Positions 8,330 to 16,724 of a stretch of DNA of 64,000 bases are shown here, in pieces. Below the pieces are notes generated by a model. The model was not told the DNA's origin and ran no database searches. It worked only from the letters and a program-made list of their open reading frames with translations. The translations under genes and the position numbers were made by a program. This stretch comes from Nocardia anocheti. GTDB lineage: Bacteria; Actinomycetota; Actinomycetes; Mycobacteriales; Mycobacteriaceae. The stretch covers positions 300,952 to 364,951 of the forward strand of contig NZ_JAQQFV010000009.1 in NCBI RefSeq assembly GCF_029675105.1, written 5' to 3'. How positions within the stretch are numbered: position 1 is the first letter of the stretch; each line of letters opens with the position of its first letter.

Positions 8330-9132
8330 GACGCGGTCAGCATCGACTGGAACCGGCGCATCCCGGCGATCCAGCGGTCGTAGTCGGCGCCCTTGTTGCG
8401 GTACATGTGCAGCACCTCCGGGTGCGGCAGGATCAGGAAGTGCTCGGCGGCCATCGCCTCGACCACCGTCTCGGCGACCTCCTCGGTCGAGAGCATCTTG
8501 CCCGCGGTCTTGACCGCCTTGATCGCCAGCGCGGCGGCCTCGGGGTCCTCGGGAATCAGGTCGCCGCTGAGCAGCCGGGTGTCCACGCCCATCGGGCACA
8601 GGCAGCTCACCCGCACCCCCCGATCGCCGTAGGTGACCGAGAGCCACTCGGCGAAACCGACCGCGGCGTGCTTGGTCACCGAGTAGGGCGCCGACCCGAT
8701 CTGGGTGAGCAGGCCCGCCGCCGACGCGGTCGAGACGAAATATCCGCTGCCACGCTCGACCCAGCCGGGGACCAGCAGCTCGGCGGCGCGCACGTGCGCC
8801 AGCACGTTCACCTCGAGCGCGGCCGACCACTGGGCCTCGGTGCTGTCGAGCCCGGGACCGCCGCCGATGCCCGCGTTCGCGAAATACAGGTCCACCGGCC
8901 CGAATTCACGCTCGGCCGTCGCGATCAGTTCCGCGATGACCTGCCGGTCGGCCACGTCACCGCCCACCGCGATCGCCCGCTCGCCCAGTTCACCGGCCAC
9001 CTTCGTCGCCGTGTCGGCGTCCAGATCCGCCACGACCACCCGCGCGCCACCGGCCACCAGCCGCCGCGCCAGCCCCGCGCCGATACCCCCGCCCGCGCCG
9101 GTGACGATCGCGACCTTGCCCTCTATCTCCAT
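8326..9132 (-). CDS. Short-chain dehydrogenase/reductase
   Basis: A classical SDR of 268 residues using NAD(P)H. The cofactor motif TGAGGGIG is at residues 11-18 and NAG at 86-88. The catalytic Ser137, Tyr150 and Lys154 (YSVTK) have the correct 13-residue Ser-Tyr spacing. An Asp after the second beta strand (ADLDAD) hints at NAD preference. The C terminus carries HPEVLHMYRNKGADYDRWI, which resembles actinobacterial SDRs of lipid or steroid metabolism, but the substrate is unknown. The gene overlaps the thioesterase stop by 4 bp at CTAG. Confidence 0.9.
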   Translation of the reverse strand: MEIEGKVAIVTGAGGGIGAGLARRLVAGGARVVVADLDADTATKVAGELGERAIAVGGDVADRQVIAELIATAEREFGPVDLYFANAGIGGGPGLDSTEAQWSAALEVNVLAHVRAAELLVPGWVERGSGYFVSTASAAGLLTQIGSAPYSVTKHAAVGFAEWLSVTYGDRGVRVSCLCPMGVDTRLLSGDLIPEDPEAAALAIKAVKTAGKMLSTEEVAETVVEAMAAEHFLILPHPEVLHMYRNKGADYDRWIAGMRRFQSMLTAS

Positions 9133-9172
9133 GCCCGCACCCTAACCGCGGCTGTCTCGGCGGGGGAAGGGT

Positions 9173-9667
9173 TCAGGACGGACCGGCCAGACGATCCAGC
9201 AGCGGACCCGTGCGCGGGCCGACCAGCTCGCGCATGACCAGGGCCATGTTCGTGCGCTCGACTCCGGGGATCTCGAGGATCTGCCCGGCGATGCGGTACA
9301 GATCGTCGGCGTCGCGGGCCACCACGCGCACGGTGAGGTCGACCGAACCGGTCGTGCCGCACACCTCGGTCACCTCGGGCACCTCGGCGAGCGCGTCGAC
9401 GACGGTGTCGAGCCGATGTTGGTCGACGACCACCGCGACGAAGGCCGAGAGGGGATAGCCGAGCGCTCGCGGCTCGACCCGGCGCTCGAAACTGCCCAGC
9501 ACGCCACCGCTGTCCCAGCGGGCCAGCCGGGCCTGCACCGTGTTGCGCGACAGACCGAGCCGGGCGGCGAGTTCCACCCCGGTGGCGCGGGGGTTGGCGA
9601 TCAGTTCGCGCAGCAGCCGCGCGTCGGTGGCGTCGAGTGTCACGGCGTCGGGTTCGCGACTGGTCAT
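9173..9667 (-). CDS. Lrp/AsnC-family transcriptional regulator
   Basis: A 164-residue feast/famine regulator. An N-terminal HTH (LDATDARLLRELIANPRATG, then LAARLGLSRNTVQARLARW) is followed by a RAM/AsnC ligand-binding domain with the effector-binding stretch VCGTTGSVDLTVRVVARDADDLY. It is divergent from the 2-oxoacid dehydrogenase operon, matching the BkdR arrangement in which branched-chain amino acids activate their own catabolic operon. ATG 9667 is used because it gives the usual family length. A candidate operator lies at 9759-9784. Confidence 0.9.
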   Translation of the reverse strand: MTSREPDAVTLDATDARLLRELIANPRATGVELAARLGLSRNTVQARLARWDSGGVLGSFERRVEPRALGYPLSAFVAVVVDQHRLDTVVDALAEVPEVTEVCGTTGSVDLTVRVVARDADDLYRIAGQILEIPGVERTNMALVMRELVGPRTGPLLDRLAGPS

Positions 9668-9758
9668 ACAACGCAGTATGACAGCGGCCGACCCGTCCAG
9701 ACCATGCATTCTGCTCATTCCCGTGTCGATCGCTTGCGCAGTCGGCGTAATCGTGGAT

Positions 9759-9784
9759 GCTGAGTGATACACATCGCACTCAGC
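9759..9784. promoter_or_regulatory. Candidate Lrp/BkdR operator (8-bp inverted repeat)
   Basis: GCTGAGTG and CACTCAGC form a perfect 8-bp inverted repeat separated by 10 nt, giving half-site centres about 18 bp apart. It lies in the 171-bp region between the lrp-like gene and the E1alpha gene, 55 nt before the E1alpha start. Lrp-family dimers bind such spaced dyads. Assignment to the adjacent regulator is inference. Confidence 0.5.
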
Positions 9785-9838
9785 GATTGTCGTACCCGCA
9801 TCGGGCCCACAAGGCGCGATGGAGAGGAGGCGATCTCG

Positions 9839-10921
9839 ATGTCGGAGAAACAGACCTACCCGGTCCAGCTGGTGCAGCCCGACGGCCGTCGCGTGTTCGA
9901 TCGCGAACACGCCGCGCTCGTCGCCGACGTGGATGCCGGAAAGTTGCGCGCGCTCTACGAAGACCTGGTGGTGACCCGCCGGATCGATGTCGAGGCGACC
10001 GCGCTGCAACGGCAGGGCCAACTCGGCCTGTGGCCACCACTACTGGGCCAGGAAGCCGCCCAGGTCGGCTCGGCCCACGCGCTGCACCCCGACGACTACG
10101 TGTTCGCCTCCTACCGCGAGACCGCGGTGGCCTACTGCCGCGGCGTCCCGCCCGAGCAGCTGACGGCACTCTGGCGCGGCGTCGCGCACCACTGCTGGGA
10201 CCCCGAGTCGGTGCGGATGACCAACGCCAATATCGTGGTCGGCTCGCAGGGCCTGCACGCCACCGGCTACGCCTACGCCGCCCACCTCGACGGCGCCGAC
10301 ATCGCCACCATCGCCTACTTCGGTGACGGCGCGACCAGTCAGGGCGATATCGCCGAGGCGCTGGGCTTCGCGTCGGCCTGGACCGCGCCGGTGGTCTTCT
10401 TCTGCCAGAACAACCAGTGGGCGATCAGCGAACCGGTCGCCGTGCAGAGCCATGTGCCGCTGGTGCGCCGGGCCGACGGGTACGGGATGGCGGGCGTGCA
10501 GGTCGACGGCAACGACGTGCTCGCGGTGCTGGCGGTCACCCGGCAGGCGGTCGAACGCGCCCGCTCCGGCGGCGGCCCCACCTTCATCGAGGCGATGACC
10601 TACCGGATGGGCCCGCACACCACCGCCGACGACCCCACCCGCTACCGCACCGCCGCCGACGCCGAGTACTGGTCCCAGCGCGACCCCATCGAGCGGATGC
10701 GCCTGCTGCTCGACCGCGAGGGCCTGCTCGATCCGGAGTTCGTCCGCCAGGTCGCCGAGACCGCCGACGATGTCGCCCGCCGGGTCCGCAAGGCGACGCT
10801 GGAGTTCCCCGACCCGGACCCCGAGCGCATGTTCGACCACGTCTACGCCACCGAGCATCCGCTGATCACCGAAGAGGCACAGCGCTTCTCGGAGTATCTC
10901 GCCGAAGGAGCGCAGTCATGA
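9839..10921 (+). CDS. bkdA: 2-oxoacid (branched-chain/pyruvate-type) dehydrogenase E1 alpha subunit
   Basis: A 360-residue thiamine-diphosphate subunit of an E1 decarboxylase. The ThDP/Mg motif runs from GDGATSQGD at 162-170 to QNNQWAIS at 190-197. The phosphorylation-loop-like region (YRMGPHTTADDPTRYR) is typical of branched-chain and actinobacterial PDH-type E1alpha. The start ATG has a strong GAGAGGAGG ribosome site 9 nt upstream. It overlaps the E1beta gene by ATGA. The divergent Lrp-type regulator and absence of an E3 gene favour branched-chain oxoacid substrates from Val, Leu and Ile, but pdhA is an alternative name for this family. Confidence 0.92.
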   Translation: MSEKQTYPVQLVQPDGRRVFDREHAALVADVDAGKLRALYEDLVVTRRIDVEATALQRQGQLGLWPPLLGQEAAQVGSAHALHPDDYVFASYRETAVAYCRGVPPEQLTALWRGVAHHCWDPESVRMTNANIVVGSQGLHATGYAYAAHLDGADIATIAYFGDGATSQGDIAEALGFASAWTAPVVFFCQNNQWAISEPVAVQSHVPLVRRADGYGMAGVQVDGNDVLAVLAVTRQAVERARSGGGPTFIEAMTYRMGPHTTADDPTRYRTAADAEYWSQRDPIERMRLLLDREGLLDPEFVRQVAETADDVARRVRKATLEFPDPDPERMFDHVYATEHPLITEEAQRFSEYLAEGAQS

Positions 10922-11889
10922 TCACCACCTTCGCCGCGGCGCTCAACACCGGGCTGCGCCGTTCGATGGAAGACGACGCCAAGGTCGTGCTGCTGGGCGA
11001 GGACATCGGCAGGCTCGGCGGGGTCTTCCGGGTCACCGACACCTTGCAGAAGGACTTCGGCGACAACCGGGTCATCGACACCCCGCTGGCCGAATCCGGC
11101 ATCGTCGGAACGGCTTTCGGGATGGCGCTGCGCGGGTACCGGCCGGTCGTGGAGATCCAGTTCGACGGTTTCGTCTACCCGGCCTTCGACCAGATCGTCT
11201 CCCAGGTCGCCAAGATCCACTACCGCACCGGTGGCAAGGTGAAGGCGCCCTTGACGATTCGCATTCCGTTCGGTGGTGGGATCGGTGCGGTCGAGCATCA
11301 TTCGGAATCACCCGAGGTGTATTTCGCGCACACCGCCGGGCTGCGGGTGGTCTCGCCGAGCACGCCCGCCGACGCGTATTCGATGCTGCGCCAGGCCATC
11401 GCGCTCGACGACCCGGTGGTCTTCTTCGAGCCGAAGCGTCGCTACTGGGACAAGGCCGAGGTCGACTTCGACGGCGAACCGGACCTGCCCCTGCATCGCG
11501 CGCGGGTGTGCGTGCCCGGCACCGACGCCACCGTCCTCGCCTACGGCGGCACGGTCGCCACCGCACTGACCGCCGCGAAGATCGCCGCCGAGGAAGGACA
11601 TTCGCTCGAGGTGATCGATCTGCGCAGCCTCTCGCCGCTGGACGTGGACACCATCGCCGACTCGGTGGACAAGACCGGCAGGCTGATCGTGGTGCACGAG
11701 GCGCCGGTCTTCGCCGGGCTGGGCGCCGAGATCGCCGCGCGGATCACCGAGCGCTGCTTCTATCACCTGGAGGCGCCGGTGCTGCGCGTCGGTGGCTACG
11801 ACATCCCCTACCCCCCGGCTAAGCTCGAAAAGCACCACCTGCCCGACCCGGACCGCATTCTGGCGGCCGTCGATCGTTGTCTCGCGTGA
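10918..11889 (+). CDS. bkdB: 2-oxoacid dehydrogenase E1 beta subunit
   Basis: A 323-residue partner of E1alpha that completes the ThDP site. The sequence contains LGEDIGRLGGVFRVT, DTPLAESGIVGTAFGMALRG (holding the catalytic Glu) and VVEIQFDGFVYPAFDQI, followed by a C-terminal transketolase-like domain with AYGGTVATAL. The start overlaps the E1alpha stop as ATGA, so translation is coupled. E1 is an alpha2beta2 heterotetramer, and both subunits are present here. Confidence 0.93.
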   Translation: MITTFAAALNTGLRRSMEDDAKVVLLGEDIGRLGGVFRVTDTLQKDFGDNRVIDTPLAESGIVGTAFGMALRGYRPVVEIQFDGFVYPAFDQIVSQVAKIHYRTGGKVKAPLTIRIPFGGGIGAVEHHSESPEVYFAHTAGLRVVSPSTPADAYSMLRQAIALDDPVVFFEPKRRYWDKAEVDFDGEPDLPLHRARVCVPGTDATVLAYGGTVATALTAAKIAAEEGHSLEVIDLRSLSPLDVDTIADSVDKTGRLIVVHEAPVFAGLGAEIAARITERCFYHLEAPVLRVGGYDIPYPPAKLEKHHLPDPDRILAAVDRCLA

Positions 11890-11905
11890 CCAGAAAGGTG
11901 CCCCA

Positions 11906-13228
11906 GTGCCGGAACAAGCCGACGACGGTCATGTTCTCGAATTCCGCCTGCCCGATCTGGGCGAGGGCCTTGCCGACGGTGACCTGGTGTCGTGGGCGGT
12001 CGCGGTCGGCGACCGGGTGGAACTGAACCAGACCATCGCCGAGGTGGAGACCGCGAAGGCCGTGGTGGCGCTGCCCTCGCCGTTCTCCGGGATCGTCGTC
12101 GAGCTGCTCGCCCAGCCGGGCGACACCGTGCCGGTGGGCGCGCCGCTGATCCGCGTGCGCAACGATCTCGAGGTGGCGGCGCCGCCGACGGCGGAAAGCG
12201 TGAGCCGTAACGATGTGCTCGTCGGCTACGGGCCCGAGGCCGAGAGTACTTCTCGCAGAAGGAGAACCGCGCCCGCCGCGATGGCCGCCAGTACGCCGAG
12301 CACGCACCGCGCCGCCGCGACACCCGCCGCCCGGAAACTGGCCAAGGAACTCGACATCGACCTCTGGTACGTCGCGGGGTCGGGGCCCGAAGGCGCGGTC
12401 ACCGTCGAGGACGTCCGCGCGGCGGTGCCGGTCACCACACCGCGCACACCCGCCCGCAACGGCGAGGCCGCCCTCGCCCCGCACACCCGCGTCACCGAGA
12501 CCGACGGTGGCCTGATCGAGCCGACCGCACGCGAGGAACGCACTCCCATCTCCGGCGTGCGCAAACGCACCGCCGCCGCCATGCAGGCCAGTTCCCGCAC
12601 GATTCCGCAGGCCAGCACCTTCGTCACCGTCGACTGCACCGCGTCGATGGAACTGCTCGACCACCTGCGCACCACCAAGTCCTTCGAGGGCCTCACCCTC
12701 ACCCCGCTGGCTCTGGTCGCCAAGGCCACCCTCGCCGCCATCGCCGAACACCCCGCCATCAACGCCGCCTGGGACGAGGCCAACCAGGAGATCGTCACCA
12801 AGCACTACGTGAACCTCGGCATCGCCGTCGCCGCCGAACGTGGTCTGCTGGTGCCCAATCTCAAAGAGGCGCAGGCACTCAGCCTGCGCGAGCTGTGCCG
12901 GGAGATCACCTATTCGGCCGAGACCGCCCGCTCCGGCAACGCCACCCCCGCCGACCTGCGCGGGGGCACCTTCACCATCACCAATGTGGGCGTCTTCGGT
13001 GTGGACTCCGGTGTTCCGCTGGTGAATCCCGGCGAGGGCGCGATCCTGTGCCTGGGGTCGATTCGCAAGCGCCCGTGGGTCTTCCGCGACGAACTCGCCA
13101 TCCGCTGGGTCACCACCCTGGGCCTGAGCTTCGATCACCGCATGATCGATGGGGAACTCGGCGCCCGATTCCTCGCCACGACAGCGAGTTTCCTCGAGGA
13201 CCCATTGACTCTGCTCAGCCGAGTGTGA
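11906..13228 (+). CDS. bkdC: Dihydrolipoamide acyltransferase (E2) of the 2-oxoacid dehydrogenase complex
   Basis: A 440-residue acyltransferase core. One lipoyl domain (residues 9-87) has its lipoylated Lys51 in ETAKAV. A peripheral-subunit/E3-binding domain follows around 140-175 (PAARKLAKELDIDLWYVAGSG). The C-terminal catalytic domain ends in SFDHRMIDG, with active-site His411 and Asp415. The linkers are Thr/Pro/Ala-rich. The GTG start at 11906 lies 16 nt after the E1beta stop with an AAAGG site. No lipoamide dehydrogenase (E3) follows, so E3 must be shared from elsewhere in the genome. Confidence 0.92.
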   Translation: MPEQADDGHVLEFRLPDLGEGLADGDLVSWAVAVGDRVELNQTIAEVETAKAVVALPSPFSGIVVELLAQPGDTVPVGAPLIRVRNDLEVAAPPTAESVSRNDVLVGYGPEAESTSRRRRTAPAAMAASTPSTHRAAATPAARKLAKELDIDLWYVAGSGPEGAVTVEDVRAAVPVTTPRTPARNGEAALAPHTRVTETDGGLIEPTAREERTPISGVRKRTAAAMQASSRTIPQASTFVTVDCTASMELLDHLRTTKSFEGLTLTPLALVAKATLAAIAEHPAINAAWDEANQEIVTKHYVNLGIAVAAERGLLVPNLKEAQALSLRELCREITYSAETARSGNATPADLRGGTFTITNVGVFGVDSGVPLVNPGEGAILCLGSIRKRPWVFRDELAIRWVTTLGLSFDHRMIDGELGARFLATTASFLEDPLTLLSRV

Positions 13229-13380
13229 ACTACCGGGTGCTGTTGTGCGCCGTCCGTTCCCTCGTCGGTCACCGGATCGTGCCGCGGCTGCCGTGCTGAT
13301 CTCGTCGCGATCGTCGCGTTCGATCTCGCGACCGGTCGAGGCGGTGGCGGCGCGGTCGTGGGTCTGTCGGTGGGCGGACG

Positions 13381-13386
13381 TATAGT
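13381..13386 (+). promoter_or_regulatory. Possible -10 element (TATAGT)
   Basis: TATAGT matches the sigma-70-type -10 consensus at five of six bases and lies about 70 nt before the preferred start of the Gly/Tyr/Gln-rich membrane protein. No convincing -35 is seen at normal spacing. The rest of the 225-nt gap after the E2 gene shows no gene or clear terminator. Confidence 0.3.
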
Positions 13387-13453
13387 TCGGGTCGTTCGTC
13401 GCTGGACGAGGGTGTCGCGTCAGCGGAGTCGATATCGGACCAAGGGGGGTGTG

Positions 13454-14080
13454 GTGGGGTATCCGTATGGGCCGCAGCAGGGGCAGGGTTATCCGCCGGT
13501 CGGACAGCAGGGGTACGGGTATCCGCCGATGGGTCAGCAGGGGTACGCGTACGGCGGGTACCCGGCGCCGGGGCAGGGCTATCCGGCGCGTCCGGTCAGC
13601 GGTGGCACCGGGATCGCCGCGGCCTCGCTCGCGCTGCTGATCTCGGTGGCGGCGGGGATCGGGACGCTGATCACCTTCAGCGTGCTGTCCGACTCGGAGA
13701 ACGGCCGACTCGAGGTACAGCCGGACGGATCGTTCGCGCGGGAGTCGGTGGAGCTCAGCGGCGCGGTCATGGTGGGCCTCGCGCTCGGCGGGGTGGCGTG
13801 TCTGCTGTGGTTACTCGGCGCGATCCTGCTGTTCCGCCGGAAGACGGCGGGGCGGGTGATCGTCATCATCCTGTCGGCGCTGGCCACCGTCGGCGGCCTC
13901 GTCTCGTTGTTGAGCCTGGCGGCGGCTCCGGTCGGTTCGGGTGCCACGCTCGGCATCGCCCTGGCCCAGGCCGGGTTCGCGGTCCTGGTGTTGTGCCTGG
14001 CGGCGGCACCGTCGACCGGGCGCTGGATCCAGGCTGCCCGAACGCCCGCCTACCCGCAGGGTCCCTACCCGCGGTATTGA
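13454..14080 (+). CDS. Membrane protein with Gly/Tyr/Gln/Pro-rich N-terminal repeats
   Basis: A 208-residue membrane protein of unknown function. The first 45 residues are low-complexity, with GQQGYGYPP / GQQGYAYGG type repeats. About four hydrophobic segments follow: roughly 52-75, 99-121, 125-150 and 160-180. Proteins with such a disordered N-tail plus a few TM helices are common in Mycobacteriales and often resemble DUF4190-like envelope proteins. An AAGGGGGG ribosome site immediately precedes two in-frame GTGs (13451 and 13454); the second has better spacing. Longer starts upstream give an Arg-rich, implausible N terminus. Confidence 0.72.
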   Translation: MGYPYGPQQGQGYPPVGQQGYGYPPMGQQGYAYGGYPAPGQGYPARPVSGGTGIAAASLALLISVAAGIGTLITFSVLSDSENGRLEVQPDGSFARESVELSGAVMVGLALGGVACLLWLLGAILLFRRKTAGRVIVIILSALATVGGLVSLLSLAAAPVGSGATLGIALAQAGFAVLVLCLAAAPSTGRWIQAARTPAYPQGPYPRY

Positions 14081-14261
14081 TCGGCGGCCCTACCGCCAGA
14101 GCTCATGCACCACGCCGTTCGACGCCTGTGGATGCACCTTCCTAGCGCGCAGTCGAGGCTTGGGCGCGAAGGCTTCGGCGGCGTCTTCTCCTCCGCCTGC
14201 GCCCACGTCTGCGGGCGGTTCATGACTGCCGCGCGGGCGGTGTTGCCAGGGCGCGTGGGGG

Positions 14262-14307
14262 CAGGTGCCTCGGTGGAGGAAGGTCAGGTGCCTCGGGGGA
14301 GGAAGCG
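14262..14307. repeat. 23-bp tandem duplication across the BenE-type gene stop
   Basis: Positions 14262-14284 and 14285-14307 are adjacent copies that differ at only three positions by eye. The junction coincides with the stop codon of the minus-strand transporter gene, so one copy encodes the last residues (FLPRGT) and the other lies in the 3' untranslated region. It looks like a recent slippage or duplication event. Confidence 0.75.
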
Positions 14308-15486
14308 GCGCAGGGCCAGGCCCGCGAGGAGGGCCCAGAAGGCGCCGCCGATGCCGAACAGGGTGGTGCCGGAGGCGGCGACGAGGAAAGTGACCAGGGC
14401 GGGGAGGCGGTCGTCGGGGTCGGTGAGGGCGCCGGAGAGGGCCGCGGCGAGGGTGGCGAGCAGTGCCAGGCCAGCGACGGTTTCGAGGGTGCCCGCGGGG
14501 GCGGCGGCGATGAGGGTGACCAGGGCGGCGGAGGCCAGACCGAGGACGAGATAGGTGGCGCCCGCGGTGGCCGCGGCGATCCAGCGGCGCTTCGGGTCGG
14601 GGCTCGCGCTGGGCGCGGCCGAGAGGGCGGCGCTGATGGCGGCGAGGTTGATGGCGTGGCCACCGGCCGCCGCACCGGCCAGGGTGCCGATCCCGGTGAC
14701 CAGCATCGACGCGCGCCACGGCACCTGGAAGTCGAACGAGCGCATCACCGCGACACCGGGAATGTTCTGCGAGGCCATGGTGACGATGTAGAGCGGCACG
14801 GCGATGCCGACCACCGCCTGCCACTGCCAGTGCGGCACGGTCCATTCGACCGTCGGCACCATCGCCGCGAGATCGAGAGGCCGATGGCTGACGGCGATAT
14901 CGATCCCCGTGCCGATCGCGGCCGTCGCGAACGCGACCAGCACCGCCCACTTGGGCGCGAACCGCTGCAACACCAGCCAGATCACGATCACCGGCACCAC
15001 CACCGCGGGTGAGGTCCGCAGCGCCTGCACCGGCGCCAGACACAACGGCACCAGCACACCCGCGAGCATGGCCTGGGCCAGCGGCACCGGAATCGCGCCG
15101 ACCAGCGCCCCGAGCCGCTGCCACAACCCGGTCACCACGATCAGCACACCGGTCACCACGAAGGCCCCGACCGCGCCCGCCCAGCCGCCCGCGACCAGCC
15201 CGGTACTGGCCAGCAGCGCCGCACCCGGCGTCGACCAGGCCAGCGTGATCGGAATCCGATACCGAAAACTCAGCAGCAGAATGCCGATGCCCTGCGTCAG
15301 ACACAGCACCAGCAGCCCCGACGCCGCCTGCGCCGGACTGGCCCCCACCGCCCGCAACCCGCTCAACACCACCGCGAACGAACTGGTGAACCCCACCAAC
15401 GCCGTGATCGCCCCCGCCCCGAGCGGTTGCGCGACCCCCGCCCGCTCGTCGGCGACCTCGGGTTCAGTGGCGGAGACCTGCGACAT
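14284..15486 (-). CDS. BenE-family benzoate/H+ symporter-like transporter
   Basis: A 400-residue inner-membrane protein of the BenE family (benzoate uptake in characterised members). It shows 11-12 hydrophobic helices, the N-terminal GFTSSFAVVLSGLRAVGAS, SFRYRIPITLAWSTPGAALL and the highly typical TMASQNIPGVAVMR near the middle. ATG 15486 (MSQVSATEPEV) is chosen because upstream codons are not family-like. No aromatic degradation genes are next to it, so the real substrate is open. A 23-bp tandem duplication abuts its stop, and a minisatellite lies upstream of its start. Confidence 0.88.
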   Translation of the reverse strand: MSQVSATEPEVADERAGVAQPLGAGAITALVGFTSSFAVVLSGLRAVGASPAQAASGLLVLCLTQGIGILLLSFRYRIPITLAWSTPGAALLASTGLVAGGWAGAVGAFVVTGVLIVVTGLWQRLGALVGAIPVPLAQAMLAGVLVPLCLAPVQALRTSPAVVVPVIVIWLVLQRFAPKWAVLVAFATAAIGTGIDIAVSHRPLDLAAMVPTVEWTVPHWQWQAVVGIAVPLYIVTMASQNIPGVAVMRSFDFQVPWRASMLVTGIGTLAGAAAGGHAINLAAISAALSAAPSASPDPKRRWIAAATAGATYLVLGLASAALVTLIAAAPAGTLETVAGLALLATLAAALSGALTDPDDRLPALVTFLVAASGTTLFGIGGAFWALLAGLALRRFLPRGT

Positions 15487-15603
15487 TGTCCAGATCCTGC
15501 CGCCCACCGCCCCCGACGTCGCAGGCCAGTGCCACGAAACTGGCCTGATCGCCTTTGACCGCGGCAAGCCCCGCTGCCCGGCGCCCCATGCCAGTGCCCG
15601 ATC

Positions 15604-15742
15604 TCTGGTGCCTGGTGCCTGGTGCCTGGTGCCTGGTGCCCGGTGCCTGGTGCCTGGTGTCCGGTGCCTGGTACCTGGTGCCCGACGTCTGGTGCCTCGT
15701 GCCCGGTGCTTGGTGTCGGTGCCTGATGACTGATGCTCGTGG
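15604..15742. repeat. 7-bp minisatellite (unit CCTGGTG), about 20 units
   Basis: Seven-base units with consensus CCTGGTG run head to tail for about 140 bp. The first half is nearly perfect (several identical copies in a row); the second half decays to forms such as CCCGACG, CTTGGTG and CCTGATG, with one 6-bp unit near 15716. It fills most of the 342-bp gap between the BenE-type gene (start 15486) and the rhodanese gene (start 15829). No gene is supported in that gap; any frame through the array encodes an artefactual VPGAWCL repeat. Confidence 0.93.
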
Positions 15743-15828
15743 CGGTGGGTGCGGATTCGGTTCCGGTGAGTGGGGCGGGGTGCGTAGGCTGGCGCTACGG
15801 GGGCTAGATCCGGCTAGGAGGAGTGGGC

Positions 15829-16647
15829 GTGGGCGCGGTGGTGGTTTCGGCGGCACAGCTGCGGGAAGAGCTGGCGGACAAGAGGATTCATCTGCTCGAT
15901 GTGCGCTGGGCGCTAGGGGACCCGGATGGTCCGCAGCACTATCTGGACGGTCACATCCCGGGCGCGGTGTTCGTCGACCTGGAGACCGAACTGGCCGCCG
16001 CCCCCGCTCCGGCGCGCGGCCGCCATCCGCTGCCCGACCCCGGCACCTTCGAGAAGTGCGCCCGCAGTTGGGGACTCGGGGAGGGCGACGCGGTGGTCGT
16101 CTACGACGCGACCGGCGGCATGGCCGCGGCCCGCGCCTGGTGGCTGCTGCGCTGGGCCGGAGTGTCCGACGTGCGCATCCTCGACGGCGGCCTACCCGCC
16201 TGGACCGCCGCGGGCGGCGAACTCGCCACCGGCGCCGAACCCGACCCGGAACCCGGCGACCTGATCGTGCGCCCCGGCGGCCTGCCCGTCATCGACGCCG
16301 ACGCCGCCGCGACCTGGCCCGGCCTGCTCCTCGACGCCAGAGCCGCCGAACGCTTCCGCGGCGACGTGGAACCGGTCGACCCGCGCGCCGGGCACATCCC
16401 CGGCGCCGTGAGCGCCCCCACCGCCGAAAACCTCGACGCCACCGGCCATTTCCGCACTCCCGACGAACTCCGCGCCCGCTTCACGGACCTCGGCTCCGGC
16501 CCCGTCGCCGTCTACTGCGGCTCCGGCGTCACCGCCGCCCACCAGATCGCCGCCCTCGCCCTCGCCGACATCCCGGCCGCCCTCTACCCGGGCTCATGGT
16601 CCCAGTGGTCCAACAACCCCAAACGCCCGGTCGCCACCGGCGAGTAG
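15829..16647 (+). CDS. sseA: Thiosulfate/3-mercaptopyruvate sulfurtransferase (tandem rhodanese)
   Basis: A 272-residue cytoplasmic sulfurtransferase with two rhodanese domains. The inactive N-terminal domain has LLDVRW, HIPGAVFVD and VVVYDATGGMAAARAWW. The active C-terminal domain has LLDARAAERF, DPRAGHIPGA and the catalytic loop CGSGVTA with Cys230. The CGSGVTA loop is the usual 3-mercaptopyruvate-type sequence. GTG 15829 lies 7 nt after a good AGGAGG site; GTG 15823 is too close to it. It moves sulfur from thiosulfate or mercaptopyruvate to cyanide or thiols. Confidence 0.92.
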   Translation: MGAVVVSAAQLREELADKRIHLLDVRWALGDPDGPQHYLDGHIPGAVFVDLETELAAAPAPARGRHPLPDPGTFEKCARSWGLGEGDAVVVYDATGGMAAARAWWLLRWAGVSDVRILDGGLPAWTAAGGELATGAEPDPEPGDLIVRPGGLPVIDADAAATWPGLLLDARAAERFRGDVEPVDPRAGHIPGAVSAPTAENLDATGHFRTPDELRARFTDLGSGPVAVYCGSGVTAAHQIAALALADIPAALYPGSWSQWSNNPKRPVATGE

Positions 16648-16724
16648 CTCCGAACCCGACCACGGTGGTGCCGGGCGGCCCGCCACGCGCGATCGGCGAG
16701 ACCACGGCGGTGGCGGTCACGTCC

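Noticed and set aside
15604..15742. CRISPR-like array
   Set aside because: Units are 7 bp with no spacers and no cas genes; it is a minisatellite.
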